Source: Christensenella sp. UBA1252
Lineage (GTDB): Bacteria; Bacillota; Clostridia; Christensenellales; CAG-1252
DNA: 17,295 bases
NCBI GenBank assembly: GCA_002308575.1
Contig: DBVY01000038.1
Span: forward strand, 1-17,295
Reading direction: 5' to 3'
This document shows, piece by piece, positions 1 to 7,017 of this stretch. Positions within the stretch are counted from its first letter, which is position 1, and each line of letters begins with the position of its first letter. The position numbers and the translations under genes are program-made. Below the pieces are notes generated by a model that had not been told where the DNA came from, ran no database searches, and worked only from the letters and a program-made list of their open reading frames with translations.

Positions 1-524
1 AGCGCCCATTCGAGGCGCGCGCCCATATTGCGATAGATCCAATAGCCGCCGCCCGCGAGTTTGACGCCGCGTTCGTAATCGACAAGCCCGAGATCGGTGC
101 AAAGGTCGACGTGATTTTTGGGTTCGAAATCGAATTCGGGTTTCTTTCCGACGATGCGGACGACTTCGTTATTCTCCTTTTCACCGGCAACGACGTCCTC
201 GTCCGGAAGGTTGGGAAGACGCGCGATGAAATCGTTCATCTTCGCTTCCGTATCCGTGATCTTTTTATCGAGTTCGGAGATCTCGTCGCCGAGCTTGCGC
301 ATCTCTTCGAAGATCGCCGAAGTATCCTTTCCCTGTTTCTTGTAAAGGGGGATCTCGCCGCTGACTTTATTTCGTTTCGCTTTATTCTCCTCCACCTTTT
401 GAATCATGGCACGGCGCTCTTTATCCCATTCGAGGAGCTCCGTAAAATCCACGACGGCACCCTTTTTCAAAAGGGCGGCTTTTACGCTTTCCGGGTCTTT
501 CCTGATAAGTTGCAAATCGATCAT
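1..524 (-). CDS. serS: seryl-tRNA synthetase, N-terminal part (cut by window edge)
   Basis: Charges tRNA-Ser with serine in the cytoplasm. Only the first 174 residues are in the window. They start MIDLQLIRKDPE and run into a long charged helical arm (about residues 30-100, rich in E, K, R), the tRNA-binding coiled coil typical of bacterial SerRS. The family signature LPNLPDEDVVAG follows, then the junction FDFEPKNHVDLCTDLGL leading into the catalytic domain. The class II catalytic motifs lie outside the window. The ATG at 524 is preceded by a modest AAGGTG ribosome binding site. It is the last visible gene of the minus-strand run, 36 nt after the amidohydrolase stop, so it may be co-transcribed with it. 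The assignment rests on family recognition and is firm despite the truncation. Confidence 0.93.
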   Translation of the reverse strand, partial: MIDLQLIRKDPESVKAALLKKGAVVDFTELLEWDKERRAMIQKVEENKAKRNKVSGEIPLYKKQGKDTSAIFEEMRKLGDEISELDKKITDTEAKMNDFIARLPNLPDEDVVAGEKENNEVVRIVGKKPEFDFEPKNHVDLCTDLGLVDYERGVKLAGGGYWIYRNMGARLEWA

Positions 525-560
525 AGTTACACCTTCGTTTATTCCGCCGAAGCGGTTATT

Positions 561-1406
561 TTATTTTTCGTCCGCGACGCCGAGAAGGCGGGCGGCATTG
601 TTATATAGGATCGCTTCCCGCTCTTCTTCCGTCAAAGGAAGCGCGAGGAAACGTTCGAGTTCTTCTTTATGATCCCACATCGGGAAATCCGTTCCGAACA
701 GATATCTTTCGTATCCGAACGAGTGAATCAGATCGGCGGCGCGGGACTTATCCAAAAACGCGAGGGACGAACACGTGTCGAACCAAACGTTCGGAAGGTC
801 TTTCAAACAACCGACCCTGTCCCAAACCGAATAGCCTCCGAAATGCGCGCCGATAAAGACCTGATCGGGATATTTCTTCGCCATCTTTTCCAACCGATTC
901 GGCGAGGAATAGTCGTAACGCTTATCCCCCATATGAAAGAGGATCGGAAGCTTTCCCGACGTTACGCGGTAAATATTTTCCGCGTCGTCGATATTGAATT
1001 TTTGAAAGTCCGGATGGAGCTTAACGCCCTTCATACCGCGAGATAACGCAAGCTCGACTTCCTTTTCGATATCCGCTTCTTCCATCTCGTTATGAAGCGT
1101 CATAAACCCGATGAATTCGGGGTGGCGCTGCATCTCGGAATAGATATAGTCGTTGATCGCGCGGACCTGGTGCACGGTAGTCGCCGTCGAATGGACGACG
1201 TACTTTTCCACGCCGATCGACGCGCCCGCTTTCACGAGAGAGTCGGTCGTTCCGTCGCCCCGCATATCTTTTCCGTAAAATCTGCCGATCGCCGCAACGG
1301 CTTTCGCCGCGATTTTTTCCGGATAGATATGGCAATGCGCGTCAATGATCCGATATTGTTTTTCGCTTTCCACCTCGGAAGCCTCTTTTCCGTTTACGAG
1401 AATCAT
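561..1406 (-). CDS. amidohydrolase-family metal-dependent hydrolase (TIM barrel)
   Basis: A 281-residue protein of the amidohydrolase 2 type (PF04909/COG2159). Metal-site motifs appear in the usual order: DAHCHIYP (H24 and H26, strand 1), GVKLHPDF (K129, H131), ILFHMGD (H158), GAHFGG (H188) and FGTDFPMW (D240). Members hydrolyse or decarboxylate small cyclic or carboxylated substrates. The substrate cannot be read from the sequence, and no transporter or pathway neighbour points to one. Its ATG overlaps the stop of the upstream HD-domain gene as ATGA (1403-1406), so translation is probably coupled. A likely soluble cytoplasmic enzyme: no signal peptide or membrane segment is seen. Family is firm, function open. 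Confidence 0.88.
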   Translation of the reverse strand: MILVNGKEASEVESEKQYRIIDAHCHIYPEKIAAKAVAAIGRFYGKDMRGDGTTDSLVKAGASIGVEKYVVHSTATTVHQVRAINDYIYSEMQRHPEFIGFMTLHNEMEEADIEKEVELALSRGMKGVKLHPDFQKFNIDDAENIYRVTSGKLPILFHMGDKRYDYSSPNRLEKMAKKYPDQVFIGAHFGGYSVWDRVGCLKDLPNVWFDTCSSLAFLDKSRAADLIHSFGYERYLFGTDFPMWDHKEELERFLALPLTEEEREAILYNNAARLLGVADEK

Positions 1407-2014
1407 TGTTCGCCCTCTTCCGCCTCGTCCAAGTAAGTCGCGAGAAAATCAGCGCTGTGCGCAAGCGCGGCAAGGGGATACTTATAATAAGCTTGCCCGA
1501 CCGTAAAACTGCCGCCGCGAACCCTGTCGTCGAAGCCGCCCATATGCCAGTTGATCGCCATCGCCTCTTCCCTCGTCAGGCGCATAAACCCGCTGATGAT
1601 ATAAACGGATTTTTCGCCGTGCCCGTACGGAAGCTCATCCTCTACCGAATAAAAGGGCTTCTTTTCCCAAGCGTTCGTTTCTTCGTTCTTTACGTTGCGA
1701 TACGAAACCTTATAATAATTCGTCTTACAGACGTCGTGCAAAAGCCCGATGATCGCAACGGATTCGGGATTGTACTTTTCTTTCCAAGCCTCTCCGTATT
1801 CGCCTTCGAGCAATTTGACCAAACGATAAAAGACGTTCAAACTGTGCGCGCAAAGCCCGCCTTCGAAATCGTAATGAAAACGGGAAGACGCCGGAGCCGT
1901 AAAGAAATCCGATTTCGTCAAAAGATAATCGAGAAGTTTATCCGCGCCTTCGCGCTTGATATACGAACGATACGTCGTTATAAATTCGTTGTCGCGTTTT
2001 TCGATTCGTTCCAT
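1403..2014 (-). CDS. HD-domain metal-dependent phosphohydrolase, small
   Basis: A 203-residue protein with an HD-superfamily metal site: H57 in LCAHSLNV, the paired H93-D94 in LLHDVCK, H132 in YGHGEKS, H157 in INWHMGG and a distal aspartate D189 in AHSADFLAT. This arrangement resembles the HD part of YhaM-type exoribonucleases and small HD hydrolases of Clostridia, but no OB-fold or nucleic-acid domain is attached, so the substrate (nucleotide or phosphate ester) is undetermined. The ATG at 2014 follows a short AAGG site. A GC-rich hairpin lies just upstream at 2030-2054. The stop overlaps the start of the amidohydrolase by ATGA, which argues that the two enzymes act together or are needed in fixed ratio. 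Confidence 0.85.
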   Translation of the reverse strand: MERIEKRDNEFITTYRSYIKREGADKLLDYLLTKSDFFTAPASSRFHYDFEGGLCAHSLNVFYRLVKLLEGEYGEAWKEKYNPESVAIIGLLHDVCKTNYYKVSYRNVKNEETNAWEKKPFYSVEDELPYGHGEKSVYIISGFMRLTREEAMAINWHMGGFDDRVRGGSFTVGQAYYKYPLAALAHSADFLATYLDEAEEGEQ

Positions 2015-2029
2015 GTAAAATGCCTTTTT

Positions 2030-2054
2030 CGGGCGACGGGATCTCCGCCGCCCG
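2030..2054 (-). other. GC-rich intercistronic hairpin
   Basis: In the 51-nt gap between the large membrane-protein gene and the HD gene there is a 10-bp stem with a 5-nt loop. One stem position is an A-C mismatch when read on the plus strand but a G-U wobble in the minus-strand RNA, so it folds better in the RNA that is actually made. The stem is followed on the minus strand by AAAAAGG, not by a U-tract, so it is not a normal intrinsic terminator there. It may protect an mRNA end or separate expression of the two genes (inference). Confidence 0.5.
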
Positions 2055-2065
2055 TTTTGCTTTTA

Positions 2066-4750
2066 TTACGCCCTGAAAAGATCGGAAGCCGTAAAGCTTG
2101 CGAGCGGCAGGAGCGGGATTCCCGGAGCGATCGCGGTAAAGAGGGTCACGAGGTTCGTCGTGTCAAGGTCTTTGCCGACGTAGGAAATAACGACGTCCGC
2201 CGCATAGCACAGAACGACAACGCTCAAAAGGCCCCAGGTCAACCAACCGTTTACGCCGCGGGAGGTGGAACTGTTATGCACGCCGACGAAGGTCAACAGC
2301 AAGGTCAAGCCCCAAACGCCGAAGATCGCGTAACGAATGATCGTTGCGGTGATCGTGATCTTCATCATGCCGGGCAGGACGAGAACCGCTACGTAACCGG
2401 CAACGAGAAGCGCCATGTAGAGGATCGGGAGAATGCCCGTTCCGATCGTCGTTCCGTACTCCGAGGAACCGGAAGCAAGGGAACCGAGGAAGAAAATTCC
2501 CGCGATAAACAGCAAGCCGTAGATGCCGTAATTGATGTAAGTGGCGTACTCCGTGAGCAGCTCGGGCATCTTTTCCATCTTGAAGAAATAGGGATTGCCG
2601 CCGTGCATCGACCAGATCGTGTTCAAGCAGAACACGACGTCCGCCAAAAGGACGAACAAGAAGCCGAGCTTTCCTTTCTTTCCGGTCAATCCGAGGATCG
2701 AGATCACGCCGACGATTCCGCAGAACCCGATCGTTGCGTATTGCAGGAAATAATCCTCGCCGAAGACCGGCAACATCTCAACGAACGAGAGCCACTCTTT
2801 GGGCAACTGTCCGAGAAGCGTCGGCGTTCCGTAGATCAATTCCGCAGTGATCTTTCCTTCCACCATCGCCGCGGCACCGATATCCGCCCAACGCGTGATA
2901 AAGATCCCGTATGCAAGGAAGAACAAAGCACCTGCGATCGAAAGCAACATCATAAGAAGCGCAATCGGTTTTTTGTAAATATTACTCATAGTTTTCCCTC
3001 CCTCCGTCGCAACTTCTTGGTTACGATCGGCTTTTTTCTGTTTTTTCGCGCGCTCTTCTTGCGCGGCAACGTATCGGATGGCTTTTTTTGCCCCTTCCGA
3101 TTTCGGCGCGATATATTTTCTGCTTCCGAGATCGGACAGGCTTGCGGCAAACGCCATATCCTCGTCCGTATACGCCGGAGCATCTTCGGCGGCCTTATCC
3201 TTCTTTTTAACCTTTTCGGGTTTTTCGGGCTTCGGCGGCTTCTCTTTCCCCGGCTTCTCCGGCTTTTCATTCACTTCTTCCGCTTTTTTGCCGAAAACCT
3301 TCGGCGCGCTCGCGTCCGCTTCTTTCTTTTGCGCGGGTTCGACCGACGCGGGTGCGGGCTCGGCGGCCTTGGGAGCCGCGGTCGGCTCGGTCGGCTCGGT
3401 CGGCAAAACCGCGTCGTCGAGTTCGAGCGGCGCGCTTTCGCCGCCGGAAAGGAACGCGGGCGTTTCGTCGTCAAACAATGCCGCGTCGTCCGACGCAAGG
3501 TGCGCGGGTTCAAGCGGGGTGTTTTCCGCAGGCGCTTCTTCCTGCGGCTGGGCGTCATCGAACAATCCCGCATCTGCACCGGCGGGTCTGACGGGTTCGA
3601 GCGGCGCTTTTTCCGCGGGTTCTTCTTCCGCGGGCGCTTCTTCGCCTACCATGCCTTCGGGGATATCGTCATCAAACGAAGAACCGTCGTCTTCGAGCAT
3701 AAGCTCTCCCTTTTCGGAAAGATCGGTATCGTCCGAATCATCCAAAACGGTGTAGCCCGTCGTCGTGCCTTCTTCCTCTTTCTCGGCGGGTTCGTCGTCC
3801 TCCATGGCGATCGAACTGAAAACCGTCGTTTCGTTTTCGTTTACGGGCGCCGCGGTTTCTTCGGGCGCTTCTTCCGAGATCAGATCGGAGCCTTCATCCG
3901 CTTCTTCGGCAGGCGCTTCCGCGGGTTCTTCTTCCGCGGGCGCTTCTTCGCCCACGACCGCGTCGGGAATATCCGCGAGAAGGGATTCGTCTATTTCGTC
4001 CGCGGCTTCTTCGGGCGCGGTTTCCTCTGCGGCGGGCGCCTCTTCCTCGGGGATCTCTTCCGCGGGAACAGCTTCTGCGATCGGTTCTTCAACGGCGGGC
4101 TCTTCCGCGGGAGTTTCCTCCGCAACAGGCTCTTCAACGGGTGCTTCTTCCGCAACCGGCTCTTCCGCGGGAACGTTTTCCTCGGGGATATCGCCGGCGG
4201 CTAACTCTTCTTCGGAGATCTCGTCCTCGGGAGCGGATTCCTCTGCGGGCGCTTCCTCAACGGGCGCTTCTTCCGCAGGAGCTTCTTCCGCGGGCGTTTC
4301 GCTCGCCGTTTCTTCGGCTTCCTTACTCTCCTCGGGCGCTTCCGCGCTTTGTTCCTCGGGCAACGTTTCGTCCATCATCGCAAGCTCTTCGTCCGAGATT
4401 TCGTTTGCCGCCATCAACGCTTCTTTTCTCAAAGCGTCCGCGCCGAACGCGGCTTCGTCCGCGTCCTCTTCGGGAGATGCTTCCGCCGCTTGCTCGGCGG
4501 CAAGGGCTTCTTCTTTCTCCTTTTCTTCGGCAAGCAAGCGCGCCTTTTCCGCCTCTTCGGCTTCCTTTCTCGCCTTCTCTTCCGCGAGAGCGGCTGCGAG
4601 CTTCGCCTCTTCCTCTGCCTTCAATTCCGCCGCCGATTTCGAACTCTTTTTCAAGAGCGCGTTACAATACGGGCAACGGATCTCGGGTTGGTCAAGGTCG
4701 ACCACGATGATCTCTTTACATTGCGGACATTTGCCTCTTCCGGATCTCAT
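2066..4750 (-). CDS. zinc-ribbon, acidic Ala/Glu/Pro-rich, multi-pass membrane protein of unknown function
   Basis: An 894-residue composite protein. Residues 1-30 form a zinc ribbon with two CxxC knuckles (C8, C11, C25, C28). About residues 40-470 are low-complexity and strongly acidic, dominated by EEAPAEE-type units and probably disordered. About 480-587 are lysine-rich and basic. From M588 to the end there are seven or eight hydrophobic helices, the first starting near PIALLMMLLS. A strong GGAGGA site precedes the ATG at 4750. A second strong site lies directly before M588 (see separate entry), so the membrane part may also be made alone, or two genes may have fused. I do not recognise a named family. 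The N-terminal ribbon plus long acidic tether suggests a membrane-anchored scaffold (inference). It heads the minus-strand run towards serS. Confidence 0.8.
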   Translation of the reverse strand: MRSGRGKCPQCKEIIVVDLDQPEIRCPYCNALLKKSSKSAAELKAEEEAKLAAALAEEKARKEAEEAEKARLLAEEKEKEEALAAEQAAEASPEEDADEAAFGADALRKEALMAANEISDEELAMMDETLPEEQSAEAPEESKEAEETASETPAEEAPAEEAPVEEAPAEESAPEDEISEEELAAGDIPEENVPAEEPVAEEAPVEEPVAEETPAEEPAVEEPIAEAVPAEEIPEEEAPAAEETAPEEAADEIDESLLADIPDAVVGEEAPAEEEPAEAPAEEADEGSDLISEEAPEETAAPVNENETTVFSSIAMEDDEPAEKEEEGTTTGYTVLDDSDDTDLSEKGELMLEDDGSSFDDDIPEGMVGEEAPAEEEPAEKAPLEPVRPAGADAGLFDDAQPQEEAPAENTPLEPAHLASDDAALFDDETPAFLSGGESAPLELDDAVLPTEPTEPTAAPKAAEPAPASVEPAQKKEADASAPKVFGKKAEEVNEKPEKPGKEKPPKPEKPEKVKKKDKAAEDAPAYTDEDMAFAASLSDLGSRKYIAPKSEGAKKAIRYVAAQEERAKKQKKADRNQEVATEGGKTMSNIYKKPIALLMMLLSIAGALFFLAYGIFITRWADIGAAAMVEGKITAELIYGTPTLLGQLPKEWLSFVEMLPVFGEDYFLQYATIGFCGIVGVISILGLTGKKGKLGFLFVLLADVVFCLNTIWSMHGGNPYFFKMEKMPELLTEYATYINYGIYGLLFIAGIFFLGSLASGSSEYGTTIGTGILPILYMALLVAGYVAVLVLPGMMKITITATIIRYAIFGVWGLTLLLTFVGVHNSSTSRGVNGWLTWGLLSVVVLCYAADVVISYVGKDLDTTNLVTLFTAIAPGIPLLPLASFTASDLFRA
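2987..3005 (-). promoter_or_regulatory. internal Shine-Dalgarno and in-frame ATG (M588) inside the large membrane-protein gene
   Basis: On the minus strand the sequence GGAGGGAGGG (3005-2996) is followed after 6 nt by ATG (2989-2987), in frame with the 894-residue reading frame. Initiation here would give a 307-residue protein that begins just before the first transmembrane helix. The spacing and match to the anti-Shine-Dalgarno are as good as those of any true start in the window. The same bases must also encode EGGK in the long form, so a chance origin is possible. Confidence 0.5.
3611..3667 (-). repeat. internal coding repeat, copy A
   Basis: A 57-bp segment within the acidic region that matches 3917-3973, with the first 36 bp identical (3611-3646 against 3917-3952). 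Both encode a DIP..VGEEAPAEEEPAE block. The identity at DNA level, not only in protein, suggests duplication or slippage within this gene. Confidence 0.7.
3917..3973 (-). repeat. internal coding repeat, copy B
   Basis: Second copy of the 57-bp acidic-region repeat, 306 bp (102 codons) from copy A. The downstream part has diverged at several bases while keeping the reading frame. Confidence 0.7.
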
Positions 4751-4818
4751 GCTTCCTCCTTTTTATCACGCAGGCAAACGCACGCGCCGAATACGACCGC
4801 GCGTTTTTAAAGCGTATA

Positions 4819-4847
4819 TCTAAATATACTACATATTTTCCGTCCAA
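4819..4847 (-). promoter_or_regulatory. possible sigma-A promoter for the membrane-protein run
   Basis: On the minus strand TTGGAC (4847-4842) is followed after 17 bp by TTTAGA (4824-4819), about 70 nt ahead of the ATG at 4750. The -35 is good and the -10 is weak. The surrounding stretch is the only AT-rich part of this flank. No other convincing site was found for this gene. Confidence 0.35.
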
Positions 4848-4933
4848 GGCAAGCAAAATAAGCGATTTCCCAAAAGGGAATCCGATCGACGGAAGAAAAG
4901 GAAAAACGAGGCGGGTTTTAAGAAAAAAAGGGA

Positions 4934-4962
4934 TTGATTTTGCGTTCGCGGCGCGATATAAT
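4934..4962 (+). promoter_or_regulatory. sigma-A promoter of the YerC/YecD gene
   Basis: TTGATT (4934-4939) and a perfect TATAAT (4957-4962) are separated by 17 bp. The expected start of transcription is near 4969, about 44 nt before the ATG. A short inverted sequence around 4974-4990 (GCTTTAATGCATTATAGC) lies at or just after the start site and could be an operator (inference). Confidence 0.75.
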
Positions 4963-5012
4963 ATGTTTGACGCTTTAATGCATTATAGCGTGAAATAAAG
5001 CGCGGAGGGCTT

Positions 5013-5306
5013 ATGACGCAAGAAGATAAAAAAGAAGCACAAAAAAAATATCTTTGCGAAGTTTTCGCCAAAATCGACAACGCGGACGATTTCGCGCTGC
5101 TTCTCGAAGACCTTTGCACGTATAACGAGTACGAGCAATTGGCGCAAAGATTGGATGCGGCAAGGCTTTTTTTGGAAGGCGGAACGTACAGCAAGATCAA
5201 CGAGGAAACGAGCGTTTCATCCGCAACGCTCAGCCGCATTTCTAGATGCATTCGCCACGGGAGCGGCGGCTACGGAAAAGTCTTAAAAAAACTGCTCGAT
5301 AAATAA
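5013..5306 (+). CDS. TrpR-like DNA-binding protein, YerC/YecD family
   Basis: A 97-residue, all-helical protein of the YerC/YecD branch of the TrpR superfamily (PF01371). The full length matches the family (about 95-105 residues). The helix-turn-helix lies at about residues 58-80, with the family pattern TYSKINEETSVSSATLSRI followed by the conserved basic stretch SRCIRHGSGGY. Members resemble the tryptophan repressor in fold, but a tryptophan-binding role is not established for this branch, and no trp genes are nearby. The ATG follows CGGAGGG by a normal spacing. It has its own promoter and its own terminator and so forms a single-gene unit. Confidence 0.92.
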   Translation: MTQEDKKEAQKKYLCEVFAKIDNADDFALLLEDLCTYNEYEQLAQRLDAARLFLEGGTYSKINEETSVSSATLSRISRCIRHGSGGYGKVLKKLLDK

Positions 5307-5314
5307 GCGCTATA

Positions 5315-5345
5315 CGCTCGGATATTTCGAGCGTTTTTCTTTTTA
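5315..5345 (+). terminator. intrinsic terminator after the YerC/YecD gene
   Basis: Stem CGCTCG (5315-5320) pairs with CGAGCG (5328-5333) around a 7-nt loop, followed by a T-rich tract (5334-5345). The next gene starts only 30 nt further on and no clear promoter lies between, so that gene may depend on read-through. Confidence 0.85.
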
Positions 5346-5374
5346 TCGAAAACAAAAAAAACAAGGAGAAACTT

Positions 5375-5821
5375 ATGATCAAAGATAACCTTTTATACGC
5401 GAAACTGTACGAAAACGTTCACCCCTTATTCCCTTTTGCTTTCGCTTTTTTGAAAGAAGCGATGAAGGAGAAAAAGGAAGTCGGTCGCTACGAGCTCGAA
5501 GGCGGCGCGTTCGCCCTCGTGCAAAGCTACGATTCGAAGAGCGCGGAAAACTGCAAAATCGAGGCGCATAAGAAATTCATCGATATCCAATGCGTGCTGA
5601 AAGGCAAAGAACTTTTCGGCGTGGCGGACGTTTCCACGCAGGAAATGTACGAAGATAAATTCGAAGAAAAGGACGTTGCGTTTTATCGCGGTGAAGTGGA
5701 TCTTTTGACGATGACGGACGGCGATTTCGTAATCGTCTTCCCCGAGGACGCGCACCGTCCGCAACAGGGCGACGGAAGCCGCGTGGAAAAGGTCGTCGTA
5801 AAAGTGCCGATGATCGGCTGA
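5375..5821 (+). CDS. YhcH/YjgK/YiaL family protein (cupin-like sugar-related enzyme)
   Basis: A 148-residue protein that matches the YhcH/YjgK/YiaL family (PF04074) over its whole usual length. The conserved metal/substrate segments are visible: EAHKKFIDIQ (E63, H65), then VLKGKE, and FPEDAHRP (H127) near the end. Family members in sialic-acid operons act on sugar anomers (NanQ of E. coli), and others sit in various sugar operons. No sialic acid or other sugar genes are present here, so the exact substrate cannot be given. AAGGAG (5363-5368) precedes the ATG. It ends one base from the mutY stop on the other strand, with no room for a dedicated terminator. Confidence 0.9.
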   Translation: MIKDNLLYAKLYENVHPLFPFAFAFLKEAMKEKKEVGRYELEGGAFALVQSYDSKSAENCKIEAHKKFIDIQCVLKGKELFGVADVSTQEMYEDKFEEKDVAFYRGEVDLLTMTDGDFVIVFPEDAHRPQQGDGSRVEKVVVKVPMIG

Positions 5822-5822
5822 T

Positions 5823-6848
5823 TTAAAGAAGTTTTTTGTAGTTCGCAAACGCGGACGGCAAGGGATACGTTTCGTTTAACTCGGACGGGGATACGAAGCG
5901 CATCCCTTTTTCTTCGATCGGCGCGGGAAGAACGGCTTCGTACCCTGTCATTTCCCAAACGACGTGCGTAAAAACGTGGGAAAAACGGGGCAGTTTCTTG
6001 ACCTTCGCGCCGACGAGCGCTTCCGCTTCTTTTTCGCTCAATTCGCCCTTGACGTTCGGGAATTCGAAAAGCTTTGCGAGCAACCCCGTTTCGGGTCTTT
6101 GCCGAACGGCGACGAGATCTCCGACGCGCAAAAGAAAGACGGTCAACCGCTCCGTTCTTTTTTCTTTTTTTTCGGATCTTACCGGAAATTTCGCTTGCGT
6201 TCCGTTTCGGAAAGCGCGGCAATCCGCGGCGATCGGACACGCCTCGCAACGATAGGCGACGTCCGGCAGGCAGATCAGCGCGCCGAGCTCGAACAGCGAC
6301 TGGGTAAACGAGGATTCCTTCCCCTCTTCCATGACCTCGCGAAGTGCGTCCGCAACCGAAGCTCGCGCGGCGGGTTTCGAAAGATCGGAATCGTCCTCGG
6401 TCAGGCGCGAGATCACGCGCAACACGTTTCCGTCGACGGCGGGTTCTTTTTCTCCGCATGCGATCGAAAGGATCGCGCCGACCGTGTAATCCCCGATCCC
6501 GGGAAGCGCGCGCAGTTCTTTCTTATCACGCGGGAGCTCTCCTCCGAACTTCTCCGCAACGATCTTCGCCGCCCGATGCAAATTTCTTGCGCGGCTGTAA
6601 TAACCGAGCCCTTCCCACGCTTTCAAAACGCTCTCTTCGCTCGCTGCCGCGAGATCGAAAACGGTCGGAAACAACCGCATCCACCTTTCGAAATAGGGGA
6701 TCGCCGCCGTCACGCGCGTTTGTTGGAGCATGATCTCGGAAATCCAAGTCCTATACGGAGAAACTTCCTTTCTCCAAGGCAGATCCCTCTTATTTTCCTC
6801 GTACCAAGCCACGAGTTTTTCAAACGTTTCGCGCGAAAGTTTTTCCAT
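5823..6848 (-). CDS. mutY: A/G-specific adenine glycosylase
   Basis: Removes adenine mispaired with 8-oxoguanine in DNA. The 341 residues show the full MutY layout: LPWR (23-26), the catalytic glutamate E38 in SEIMLQQTRV, the helix-hairpin-helix LPGIGDYT (115-122), the catalytic aspartate D139 in AVDGNV, and four iron-sulphur cysteines C193, C201, C204 and C210 (C-x7-C-x2-C-x5-C). A C-terminal NUDIX-like 8-oxoG-recognition domain follows, with FSHVFTH (289-295). The reading frame stays open 23 codons upstream, but family alignment begins at MEKLSRETF, so the ATG at 6848 is chosen. No ribosome binding site precedes it and a promoter sits so close that the message may be leaderless (see promoter entry). 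Confidence 0.95.
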   Translation of the reverse strand: MEKLSRETFEKLVAWYEENKRDLPWRKEVSPYRTWISEIMLQQTRVTAAIPYFERWMRLFPTVFDLAAASEESVLKAWEGLGYYSRARNLHRAAKIVAEKFGGELPRDKKELRALPGIGDYTVGAILSIACGEKEPAVDGNVLRVISRLTEDDSDLSKPAARASVADALREVMEEGKESSFTQSLFELGALICLPDVAYRCEACPIAADCRAFRNGTQAKFPVRSEKKEKRTERLTVFLLRVGDLVAVRQRPETGLLAKLFEFPNVKGELSEKEAEALVGAKVKKLPRFSHVFTHVVWEMTGYEAVLPAPIEEKGMRFVSPSELNETYPLPSAFANYKKLL

Positions 6849-6854
6849 ACGCAC

Positions 6855-6883
6855 AGCATACCATCTTTTGCGCGTAAAGTAAA
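6855..6883 (-). promoter_or_regulatory. candidate promoter of mutY, possibly giving a leaderless mRNA
   Basis: On the minus strand TTTACT (6883-6878) and TATGCT (6860-6855) are 17 bp apart. A start 7 nt after the -10 falls on the A of the mutY ATG at 6848. Each box matches the consensus at four of six positions. Confidence 0.45.
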
Positions 6884-7017
6884 GCGGCGCCTGCGCACGC
6901 GCTGATCGCGCACACAAAAAAATCCGAAAAATTTTTGAAAAACTTTTGATTTTTAAGTTCGATTTAAGCTTCGGGCTTCATACTGTGAGCGGAAAAACCG
7001 AAAAGGAGGTTCTCACC

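Noticed and set aside
1406..4204. 932-codon plus-strand open frame
   Set aside because: It is the antisense of the minus-strand HD and acidic membrane-protein genes. It is arginine- and phenylalanine-rich nonsense, has no ribosome binding site and spans two real genes.
6849..6917. Upstream extension of mutY by 23 codons
   Set aside because: The added residues do not resemble MutY and would cover the only good promoter.
6884..7000. Promoter of the beta-helix lipoprotein
   Set aside because: TTGAAA (6935-6940) and TTGATT (6946-6951) occur, but no acceptable -10 stands at 16-18 bp from either.
6946..7017. Upstream extension of the beta-helix lipoprotein by 24 codons
   Set aside because: It would bury the signal peptide, and the perfect ribosome binding site lies inside the extension just before 7018.
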